Below, piece by piece: positions 23,863 through 35,446 of a stretch of 35,446 bases of DNA. Location of the stretch: the NCBI GenBank assembly GCA_009602735.1, contig WELA01012722.1, forward strand, positions 432,014 to 467,459. The letters are read 5' to 3'. Source of the stretch: Mesotaenium endlicherianum. Lineage: Eukaryota; Streptophyta; Zygnematophyceae; Zygnematales; Mesotaeniaceae. Below the pieces are notes generated by a model. The model did not search any database. It was not told the origin of the DNA and saw nothing but the letters and a program-made list of their open reading frames with translations. The position numbers and the translations under genes were made by a program. The first letter of the stretch is position 1; the number at the start of each line of letters is the position of its first letter.

Positions 23863-26800
23863 TGAGGATGCTAGAGATAGTGAGTCGTCACTAGCTGCCC
23901 TCGTAGCAGGTATTTTGGGTCCTGCTGAACTGGATTCACTATGCATGCCTGACAACCAGATAAAGGAGACCATCAGCAATATAGACGTCCAGAGAGTGCA
24001 CACTCTGGATGCTCTTGTTCCACCAGATGTCCAACATTTCTTCGCTAAGTCAGGAGAACAATGCGAAAGTCAGGAACAGACAGTCCCCCCTATCCTACTG
24101 CATTGAATGATTGCAGGTAGGAAGGTGAGGGCATTTGTTGACGGAGGGGCGTCACACACTTTTATCCACAAGGACTTAGTTAAGCGGCTAAGGCTGCCTA
24201 CTGTCACCCAAGGGAATAGAAAAATATTCCTTGGAGATGCCTCAAGTATCTCGGGAGGAGTTATAACCAAGCCTATTGAGGTCCAGTTAGGTTCTGGCAT
24301 TGCAGTTCTAACTGAAACGCTTACATTTGAGGTACTCAACACTGGCTTTTATGATCTCGTGCTAGGCAGGTCCTGGCTTAATAGACATCAAGCTGAAGTG
24401 TGTTGGAGCAGAGGTACAGTTAAAGTGAGAGGAGCCAGTGATGGGCAGACTGACTTGGCACCCACCAGTGCTCTTCCTCTTGTCCTGTGTGGATGGCAAA
24501 TGAAGGAAAAGAAGAGGCTTCCAGAAGGATGCAAGTTGCTGAATGCAATGGAGTTCGTCAAAAGCTGGAACCAGAAGGAAGACAGAATGTTCTGTCTGCT
24601 GCTAAGAGAGGTACCTCCTCAACCTGAAGAAGTGGTTGAGAAAAAGGTAAGTCCTCCGGAGCACCCTACTGCTGCAAAAATCGTTGCTCAATACACGGAT
24701 GTATTTAATATGCCTCCAGGACTACCTCCTAAGAGGGAAGTAGATCATTGGATTGATCTATTACCAGGTAGTCAGCCACCTTGGCAACGCACTTATGGCT
24801 TGTCTTATGTGGAGAGCGAGGAGTTGAAAACACAGATTGCAGAGCTTGAGGAAAATGGTTATATTTCCCCCAGTAAATCACCTTACGGCGCACCCATCCT
24901 ATTTGTTAAGAAAAAGGATGGCAGTATGCGGATGTGTGTAGATTACAGAGCCCTGAACAGAATTACGGTAAAGAACAAGTATGCTTTACCCAGAATCGAG
25001 GACTTGCTTGATACCCTGTCTGGCGCTAAGGTGTTCAGGTGTTCAGTAGAATAGATCTCAAGAGTGGTTATCATCAAATCAGAATTGCTGAGGGGGATGA
25101 ACACAAGACTGCCTTCCGCACACGTTATGGACACTATGAGTTCAACGTGATGCCATTTGGACTGACTAATGCTCCTGCTACCTTTATGGGTGCTATGAAT
25201 GACATTTTCAGACCTTATTTGGATAAGTTTGTGCAAGTTTTCCTGGATGATATTTTAATTTTCTCTAAAGATGAAGCTCATCACACTGAACACTTCAAGA
25301 CAGTCCTGGACACTCTGCGGAAAAATCACTTATATGCTAAAATGAGCAAGTGTGATTTCTTTAAGGAAAGTATTGAATTCTTAGGCCACGTTGTCAGTAA
25401 AGAGGGCATCAGTGTGGATCCTAAGAAAGTCCAGACCATAAGGGACTGGCCAGTACCACAGTCTGTCTCTGAAGTTAGATCCTTCCTCGGGTTGGCTAAC
25501 TACTATAGGAGATTTATTGAGAATTATTCCACAAAGGCCAGTAAACTGACTGACCTCACCAAGAAAGACATAGGGTATGTGTGGGGGGAACAACAGCAGG
25601 CTGCCTTCCAGACCCTTAAAGATGCCCTTTGTTCTGCCCCAGTGCTAGCCGTGTATGACCCCAGCAGACCGGTGCAGGTGGTTACTGATGCCTCTGACTT
25701 TGCCATGGGTGCTATTTTGTTGCAGCCTGCTGACAAAACCACAAAGGATGGTAAGGTACGGCAGGAGTGGCATCCTGTGTTGTATGAGTCTATGAAATTT
25801 AATCCAGCGGAGATTAATTACTCAGTGCATGATAAAGAGCTGCTAGCTATCATTCATGTACTCAAATAGTGGAGAGCATACTTACATGGTAAAGCTTCTA
25901 AGGTGATTACAGATCATCTAGCTCTGACGCACTTTCAGAAGAAGTCCAAGCTGTCGAGGAGGGAGAACCGCTGGAGCCAGATGCTGGAGCAGTTCCAAGT
26001 CCAGATCGACTACAAGCCAGGGAAGTTGAATCCTGCTGATGCACTCTCTAGAAGACCTGACTTGCAAGAAAGGAACTTTAGTCAGCATGCTGTCGATAAA
26101 GTCCTGTGTGCACTCACTTCACTAAAGGTGAAAAAGTCCTTCCTTGAACAACTTAGGAAAGCCTACCTTTTTGACCCAACATTTGAGCCCAGCCCCACTA
26201 CTGGTTTGTGTCGTGCTGCTGCACTCGGGTATAAGCTTAAGGGAGGGGTCTGGGTGACTGAAACCACTTCAGGCAGGCTGAAGCTGGTCATTCCTAATAA
26301 CTTGGAAATAAGGTCTCTCTTACTGCGTCAAGCTCATGACAGTCTCCTGGGTGGACATTTGGGGCAGGCCAAAACTGTTGGCAAACTGGCAAAACATTAT
26401 CATTGGGAGGGGTTACCCCGGGAGGTCTTGAAATATGTCAAGTCCTGTGACCAGTGTCAGAGAAATAAGTCTCGGCACACACCACCCGGAGGTCTCTTGC
26501 AACCGCTACCCATCCCAGCGGGACGCTGGGAAACTATATCCATGGACTGGGTGGTCTCACTACCAAGAACTGCCAACGGGCATGATTCAATACTGGTAGT
26601 CGTGGATAAACTGACAAAAATGGTCATTTTTATCCCCACAACTGTCAAAGTGACTGCACTCGAAACAGCGAGACAGTTTTACAACCAGGTAGTATGCCAA
26701 CATGGGCTACCTTCTAATATCATCTCAGACAGAGACTCAAAATTCACCTCTAAGTTCTGGAGAGCTTTAATGGGGTTAATGGGAGTCAAACAGCTGCTCA

Positions 26801-27640
26801 GCACAGCAAACCACCCTCAGACTGATGAGCAGACTGAAAGAACTAATCAAGTTTTGCTGGAGGTGCTGAGAGCATATATTAACCAAAAACAAGATAATTG
26901 GGATGACCTGTTGCCTCAAATTCAGTTTGCGGTCAACAGTGCGGTGCACGCGTCAACGGGCAAGACTCCTTTTGAACTCAGCTTGGGTAGAGCCCCTAAG
27001 TCTCCTTTAGATGTACTGGGGGAGTCTATAACTGAGCCGGAAGGAATTGACAACCCGGGTCTCCCTCCAGTTAACTCAGGAGTTTGCTGACACCCTGTCA
27101 GAAGTCCAACAAAACCTGCACAAAGCCCAAGAAAACCAACAAAAATACGCTAATCAACACCGTCGGGAGCTGACATTTTCTAAGGGCGATTTAGTCAAAC
27201 TGCATTCTCAGCACCTGTACCTCCCTGGTGTGGTCAAGAAAAAGCTTGGCCCTGTCTGGGTCGGTCCATATTCGGTGGTGCGTCGTGTCGGTCAGAATGC
27301 TTACAAACTGAATATGTCAGCTGACTACAAGGGTCATCCGGTCTTTAATGTCTCCTACCTGGAACCATACATCAAAGGTGATTCACTGTTCACAGGTCGG
27401 TTACCTGTACAACCGGGACCGGTCCCCGCTGTCCGGCACGGCGATCCTGAGGAATATGAGGTCGAGGAGATTTTAGACGCTCGCTCGGTCCGTCGATCGT
27501 CTAAATATGTCATGAAGTACCTCATCCGATGGAAGGGTTACGATGCCTCTGGGGACACTTGGGAATTTAAAGATCAGATGACCAATGCCAAAGGGGCGTT
27601 GCAACGGTTCCTGCTTCGGGCGGCAGGGGCACCTCCCTAA
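23822..27640 (+). pseudogene. pol: pol of the outer chromovirus, inactivated
   Basis: Same domain order and very high similarity to the inner pol, through to the chromodomain and TAA at about 27640. Four lesions break it. TGA at 24104-24106 lies just before the protease active site. An 8-bp tandem duplication of GTGTTCAG at 25031-25046 shifts the frame within RT. TAG at 25867-25869 lies in RNase H. A 1-bp insertion in a G run at about 27057-27059 lies after the integrase core. The catalytic motifs FLDD, the H2C2 finger and D,D35E can still be read in the separate pieces. Confidence 0.93.
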
Positions 27641-27690
27641 CAGTCATTTCAGTTGACACGGGAAGGTGACAGGAGGTCCTGTCTCCATAT

Positions 27691-27705
27691 AAGTTGGAGG
27701 GGGAT
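27691..27705 (+). other. Internal polypurine-tract-like motif, first copy
   Basis: AAGTTGGAGGGGGAT, about 50 bases after the pol stop. It corresponds to 17441-17454 in the inner element. Close similarity between the two elements ends here. Confidence 0.7.
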
Positions 27706-27750
27706 CCGACAGTTAGTGACAGTTGTGACAGGCAGCCCACCTTTAAAATT

Positions 27751-27761
27751 AAGTTGGAGGG
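27751..27761 (+). other. Internal polypurine-tract-like motif, second copy
   Basis: AAGTTGGAGGG repeated 60 bp after the first copy. It is seen only in the outer element. Confidence 0.65.
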
Positions 27762-27933
27762 AGTGGTAGTCTCTGATCACCATATTACACACTCAACCTG
27801 CGCTCACACTCACTTGCTCTCTAACTCAATTTTTCCCTTATATTCACTCACACCAGGTACTCCACACTAGGAACTCTCCCGATCGCGTTCCTCTTCATCA
27901 AGGGCACTCAGTAGCGGCAAAATATCATGACTT

Positions 27934-27965
27934 CACTAACTGCATTGTGTTTATGATTGAGCAGG
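27934..27965 (+). promoter_or_regulatory. Branch point and 3' splice acceptor before the outer ORF3 ATG
   Basis: CACTAAC (27934-27940), a T-rich stretch, then GCAG/G with ATG at 27966. Spacing and arrangement match the inner copy although the surrounding sequence has diverged. Confidence 0.55.
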
Positions 27966-29621
27966 ATGACTCAAAAGTCGGAACTCAAGAGGAAGAGAAG
28001 GGCGGAAGAGGCACATGCAGAATACTTGCAATTCCGTGGAGACATCGAATCATCTTCCATCTCCGCTCGGGAATCACAACGACTCCAACAACAGCGGGAG
28101 GCACAGAAGAAGAAGGAGGAGGAGGAACAGGCCAGACTGAGGCAGGAAGAAATGGACAGAAAAGCTGCAGAGGAGGCCAAGAAAGCAGAGGAGGAGAGGC
28201 AAGCTGAGGAGAAGCGGAAGCAGCAGGCTGAAGAAGAAGAACAGAGAAGAATCAGCAGCTACCGCTACACGGTGCTGGGCAAGGGCTTTGATCTACTGGA
28301 GGAGGCCTTCAAGTATGCCCAGAGAAGTCGCAGTGAGTCGCAGAAGGAAATCCTCCAGAGGGAAGGGGAGACATCCGAAAACTTTGACAAGTATATAGAG
28401 GTCGGCACAGGGCTCCTCTTCTACCACAATTACGCCAGGATGGTAGGATATACGGTCAAAGAGGCCAAGGCAATGGCCCAGGTGAACGAAGCAGGGGCTG
28501 TCTCGATTCCTGGTATCTGGGGGGAAGATAGGGTCATCAGGATGATCCCCATGGACGCGGACAGCTTCAAGGACTCAACACCCCACAACAGGTTCAAGGC
28601 CATGTACAATGAGGTGGAGAGGAGGAGCTGGGAATTCTTGGCCAGAGAAACCAGTCAGCTGGACTTTGCAGGGCACTGGTACCCTTGTACTCTCAAAAAG
28701 ACAGACGCTGCCTTCTTCCAAAAGCCCACTGATTGGCGGTGGATGACCATCAACATGAGGGACCAGCAGAATGACAGGGCGACGGATGAGGATTTCCTGA
28801 CAGACCTGAAGGGGAACATAGTATTGCCCCCTCACATTGCGGCTTGGGACCCAAGATTGGATGGAGTCAGAGACTGCATGAGCCAAGAGATGCAAGGGGA
28901 CAGAAGCAGGGCCCGAGAGTCATTCCCCAAAGAGAAGCACGCTTATGCCAAATGGGCAAGTAAGCAGGGGGAAAAGGACCTCTATGCGGTCCGGACTCAG
29001 CAGCCCCCACCAGCACCCAAAAGGGAAAGGTCAGTAGGATATTCTTTCTCTCGGGAAGAGCTGGTGCAGCTGACAGAGGAGACCCCAGAAGTCTCAGAGG
29101 AACCCGGGGACGGCAAGGAGGAGGAGTCAGAGGAAGACGAGGAGGAGGACACTAGCTCCGCCGTGATCCTGACACCTGCCACATCCCCTGTAAGGGAGAA
29201 GACGGGGTTGGCCCCGCAGCAACTCGCTCAGGAGGTGGATATCACTTGGCTGGGAACTGCCAGAGGACACAGCCCATCACCAGGCAAGGAGACCCAGTGA
29301 GACAGGGCAGACAGGAGGGCTGCTCGGGAGATAGCCAGAGGCCTGCCAGCATCTTCCTCACAGAGAGGGCATGTACCCTTGGCTCATGTCATGCAACATC
29401 CTTCTGGGATGCCGGTATACGTACCTGTCAGTTTGAGGGCTGCCCAGGAGAAGGCTGCCTCCCTTCAGTTTCAGACTGTGCAGGAGGAAACAGCCCAGTT
29501 ATTGCGTTCTCCACCGGGTCCTTACACGGTACCTCCTTCTCTCACAGGCTTCAGAAGACCCCAAGACAGGAGGAGGTCTGGCTCCCCTGAGTATAGGGCC
29601 TCAGGGACATCTCCCTCCTAA
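27966..29621 (+). pseudogene. ORF3 of the outer chromovirus, one nonsense codon
   Basis: 552 codons including the final TAA at 29619-29621, with a single in-frame TGA at 29298-29300. The first 444 residues are open. The part after the stop still matches the inner protein's C-terminus (GHVPLAHVMQHPSGMPVYV). Layout matches the inner ORF3: charged coiled coil (about 1-95), central domain (YRYTV, YARMVGYT, IPGIWG, DSFKD, YNEVERRSWEFLARE, HWYPC, PTDWRWMT, LPPHIAAWDPRL, KHAYAKWA), acidic stretch, then a Pro/Arg/Ser tail. Amino-acid identity to the inner copy in the central domain is only about half by eye. Either the stop is a recent lesion, or a shorter protein was made. Confidence 0.82.
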
Positions 29622-29670
29622 GGGCAGCAGGCTGGGGATAAAAGGGACAGCACGCTGTTATTAGTGTTAG

Positions 29671-29706
29671 TGTTGTCGAGGCGACAACATGATAAGTTGG
29701 AGGGAT
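29671..29706 (+). other. Hairpin and polypurine tract of the outer element
   Basis: The perfect hairpin TGTTGTCGAGGCGACAACA (29671-29689) is followed by TGATAAGTTGGAGGGAT directly before the 3' LTR. Same arrangement as 15447-15482 on the other strand. Confidence 0.82.
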
Positions 29707-30424
29707 TGTAATGAATCAGTATACTGGTTGACATAATATTCATTTAAATAATATAGTTAAATAAGTTCAGCCTGCTGAACTCTAGTTAACAATCAGTTTG
29801 CTGGACATTATACTTAGTATCAGTTTAATGACTCAGGCCGGAAGTAGCAGGCTGAGGTCACCTTAAGTCAGCTTGCTGACACATTCTTTGACAGCCAGCT
29901 GACTTCCGTACTCGGGAGCAGCGAACTGCCTCGATATGCATCTAAGTGTGGTATGCTAGATGAATGGCCAGATGACATCCCTTCGATGGATGGCGATTCG
30001 AGATGATGGGAGATGGCGGTGGATTTGGTTAACCAAGGTCCTACCAACGTGGTTAACTCCCGGGTAGGCGGTGCCATCGCACTGGCCGTTGAACAGTAAA
30101 CTCATTCCATGTACATATGCTAGGCATTGCTCTCGAGATCGGCATTCGGAAACGAGGCCAACTCTCTTGTACAGCTTACTGAGAGCGATCTGAATCCAAG
30201 GCGAGAAGCCATTGATACGCACTGTCTTCTAACCTTGCTTATGTATGAGTTCACTGATTGCATTTATGCTAGTTTACTCGCATTTGACTTAAGAGTATTA
30301 TTCACTGCTAGTGTGTTGTCCTTTGCCGCTTAATCAGTTAACGAAAAATACCATAAAGATTACTTGCTGATATAAAGATCTTTATTAATTGATATTCGCC
30401 TATTTGGTAAGTCGATTCATTTCA
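29707..30424 (+). repeat. 3' LTR of the outer chromovirus (718 bp)
   Basis: TGTAATGAATCAG to GATTCATTTCA. It differs from the 5' LTR at many more positions than the inner pair do from each other, which supports the older age of this copy. Confidence 0.93.
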
Positions 30425-30501
30425 GTCGGGGTCAATTTATCTTTCAATCTGCACGTGTCTTGTGCCAAGGCCGATCTGTCGGTGGTCAATTAATGGACCT
30501 G

Positions 30502-30730
30502 TGGTCAGCGTTGACTAACGTACCTGGGCGGTCGTAACTTGCTTTACGCGTGTGACGCCGTGAAATTGATAGTCGCTACATCTACTGATGGTAAAAACAT
30601 AATTTTACCTTGTATATTGAGTTTATTTCGCCTTAAACACCAACACTTGTCGCAACTACTATCTGTTTGACGGTGTCGCTCGCGCAGCGCAAGCTACGGC
30701 CACTCAGGTACAGGAAGTCAACGTTGACTC
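30502..30730. repeat. Imperfect inverted (fold-back) repeat, arms about 80 bp
   Basis: The left arm (about 30505-30585) begins GTCAGCGTTGACTAACG and contains TACCTGGGCGGTCGTAACTT. The right arm (about 30648-30728), on the opposite strand, reads GTCAACGTTGACTTCCTG and TACCTGAGTGGCCGTAGCTT. The loop is about 60 bp. It begins about 80 bp outside the outer LTR. Could be a MITE-like or fold-back element, or a hairpin RNA source; no target duplication was identified. Confidence 0.6.
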
Positions 30731-32500
30731 ACCGACCACTTGATTGATTACATCGCAGTCAGCGGTTATGTCGACATCAAGACCGTTGGCAAGGGGTCAA
30801 TGTCAATGTGCCCCACACCCAGGAATGGGGAGGTTTTGACAGCATAAGACAGCCGCGAGGCTAGAAGCTGGGGATCAGTGATGAGCCGCCCAGCAGGTAC
30901 CAAGTCAGGTACTGTGTGACTGGCAGATTAAGCCAAGTCATGGCCGCAAGACCAAGATGGGTTACGACTGCCCGTTTGGGAATCTTGAGCAAGTGGCATT
31001 GGCTTGTACACGCCGCTCAGGAATTCTGAGCCATGAGCCAATTAGGCGTGACTGCCAGCTGAGAAGCTAAGCAGCCACGCGCGACAATCACGAGGTGTGC
31101 ATGCATGCCGAGTGACTACGAGCTTGAGTTGAGCATGGCTAAGCAGAAGCTGCATGCAGCTGAACTTTGTGACTAAGCACTGGCATTCTCGAGAGAGGAT
31201 AATGTGTGGTGCCTGAGAAGGCACGAGCCCTGTCTGAAGCTGCCTCATTCGTGCTCGCATTGGTGTCGAAGGAAGCTAAAGAAGCAGAAGGAGCGCGAAG
31301 AAAAAGGAGTTCCCAAGGCCATAGAAGAGCCAGGGCGTCACGCTTCTGCCGACGCTAGAAGATTTTCGCTCTAAAGTGTGTCATAGAAAGGTTAGGTCTC
31401 AGGAGTTCCCAAGAGAGGATCTCACTGGTAGTAAGTAGAGGGCTGCAGAATAGAGTCCATTAGGAGATTAGCACAGATTTGGGTCAAACGCCACCAAGCG
31501 TGCGAAGGCCACTTAAAATGGTGAGTGATGTGTTAGTTTCCAGGTTCTCAAAAGTCTCTATTGTTGAATTGCTAATAGCAAGAGTAGTATTAAACAAGCA
31601 AATGCTCTCAGCGAAGAACTGAGTGAGCCCAGCCAAGCAGTGAAGTGCTGTTAAGGCGCGGTATCGAGCGAAGAACTCAGACCAAGCCAGCGATGTGCAG
31701 TTCAGAATTTTGTAAGCTGTGACTTGTGGAAAGTTAAGCGAAAGCCTTGAAGGGCGATTTTCTCTGACCTGGACCTTGCCTGTCAAGCTACTTAGACGTG
31801 ATTTCTGCAAACTACCAACTTGTTCATTCTGTAAACCCTCAACTTGGGCGAAAGCCTGTGTAGAAGTAAGACGCTTTTGTAAGAGGAATTAAGGCAAGGC
31901 AAGTATTTTTTTTAAATTTCTGCTAAGGCTTAAGATAAGCAGATGGTGAGGGCTGAGTGAAGTAGAACAAAGCCCTGAGAGTTGGTCATGGTTGCATGGT
32001 GCCAGTTCTGGAACCCAGGGATGGGTTAACCCTGGTAAGGCTTGTCACCGACACACGTGCGAAGGCCGATCAACCATGTTTGCGCACACGTGAGGAGCAT
32101 AACCACCGACACATCGACCAGGTCGAAGGCACACGTGCTGGAAGGCTACGCTCGTGCCGAGGGACCGACGCTGGTAGGCACGACACACTTCTTGCCACAT
32201 AAATCTACGCGCTATCAAAGAGTTGCTACAAAAGGTTTATAGTGGTTGACAGCGTCATTTTTGGGTAGCCGGACACAGCTCGACACGCTGAGCTGCGCTG
32301 AGCCGGCCTCAGCTGGCCTCAATCTTTACGGAGGACACTCGATATGCATGAGCTGGATACGCATATGCGAAGTGTTGGGAGAGGATCGACATGAAGAGCT
32401 TTGCACAAAACACCACGTTTCCTTCGAACTGCTTTACTCACAGATGGCGCATAGAAGGCACTTGAGAAATTTACTAATGCATTTCTCGTGCACATTCTCA
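30731..32500. other. Intergenic DNA, nothing recognised
   Basis: Mixed composition, less AT-rich than 4678-11290. Open frames are short and match nothing I know. There are small internal echoes, such as GCGAAGAACT near 31608 and 31668 and several ACACGTG-type words near 32050-32130, but no convincing gene or RNA. Confidence 0.5.
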
Positions 32501-32529
32501 TGGAAAGGCAACGTCGGTCCTCCCCTGGG

Positions 32530-32776
32530 AGGGGTATGACTCATCGCAGTGATTGGTACGTCATTCCACACAGCACTTCGTTCGATGTTACCACACCTTA
32601 AGACCTCACAGAAGAAAGGAACGACAAACGAGGACTTTGACTCTTGCATTCCAAAACTTGAACTTACTTTTGCCTTCATAAGCTAAAATAATATTTGTGT
32701 AGTTTTTAGGTACAACATATTTGTAACAGAAATTACATACTCAGCTCCTAATCGACGAAGCCACAGGCAAAGCTTT
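32530..32776 (+). promoter_or_regulatory. Probable promoter region of the class III alcohol dehydrogenase gene
   Basis: Lies directly upstream of the start codon. It contains ATGACTCAT (32536-32544, a perfect bZIP/AP-1-type palindrome), an inverted CCAAT (ATTGG, 32552-32556) and TACGTCA (32557-32563, an ACGT-core element). These words are suggestive by position only. Confidence 0.3.

Positions 32777-35446
<2,670 letters not shown>

Larger units (their letters stand above)
12757..30424 (+). mobile_element. Outer Ty3/gypsy chromovirus (+ strand), broken and interrupted by a second copy
   Basis: Both LTRs are present (12757-13475 and 29707-30424, TG...CA ends). Order: 5' LTR, primer-binding site, gag, [inserted element 14728-23547], rest of gag, pol, ORF3, hairpin plus polypurine tract, 3' LTR. 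Pol holds two nonsense codons, an 8-bp duplication and a 1-bp insertion; ORF3 holds one nonsense codon. Its LTRs differ from each other visibly more than those of the inner copy, which fits an older insertion. No target-site duplication is seen: GTTTG precedes the left LTR and GTCGG follows the right one. Confidence 0.9.

Noticed and set aside
24107..25054. Stand-alone aspartic protease/RT gene
   Set aside because: A fragment of the outer pol created by the TGA at 24104 and the frame shift at 25039.

Overview
Nuclear DNA of a eukaryote, most likely a green alga. The evidence is the mix of GC-rich, intron-containing housekeeping genes, long simple-sequence runs inside introns, a chromodomain Ty3/gypsy retrotransposon and a piggyBac relic. 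The species cannot be named from sequence alone; a prasinophyte-like alga is a guess. Both ends of the window lie in C-homopolymer, so it is probably a whole contig broken at runs that are hard to assemble.

Layout. (1) 1-4677, + strand: the last four exons of an INO80-type SNF2 chromatin-remodelling ATPase. (2) 4678-11290: an AT-rich stretch with no gene I can recognise, holding decayed tandem and inverted repeats. (3) 11300-12756: a decayed piggyBac transposase, cut off by an LTR. (4) 12757-30424: a nested pair of same-family chromoviruses (Ty3/gypsy). The outer, + strand copy is older and broken. A second copy (14728-23547, - strand) sits inside its gag gene, with intact gag, pol and a third ORF. 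(5) 30425-32776: unrecognised DNA with a fold-back repeat beside the LTR. (6) 32777-35398, + strand: the first five exons of class III alcohol dehydrogenase (S-nitrosoglutathione reductase), truncated by the window end.

The retroelement is the main interest. Gag and pol are joined by a clear -1 frameshift signal: slippery T TTA AAA, an 8-nt spacer and a 9-bp stem, kept in both copies. Pol carries protease, RT, RNase H, integrase with a GPY motif, and a chromodomain. Between pol and the 3' LTR, where retroviruses carry env, each copy has a third ORF of about 555 codons. It has an N-terminal coiled coil, a conserved central domain, an acidic stretch and an Arg/Ser-rich tail. It has no signal peptide or membrane segment, so it is not an envelope protein. 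Just before its ATG both copies keep a branch-point-like CTAAC and a CAG/G acceptor, suggesting expression from a spliced subgenomic RNA. Gag and pol are nearly identical between the copies, but ORF3 is only about half identical. The divergent block begins at a polypurine-tract-like motif after pol and ends at a hairpin and polypurine tract before the LTR, so ORF3 looks like an exchangeable cassette.

The piggyBac relic, then the outer chromovirus, then the inner chromovirus record successive insertions between the two host genes, which are now about 28 kb apart.
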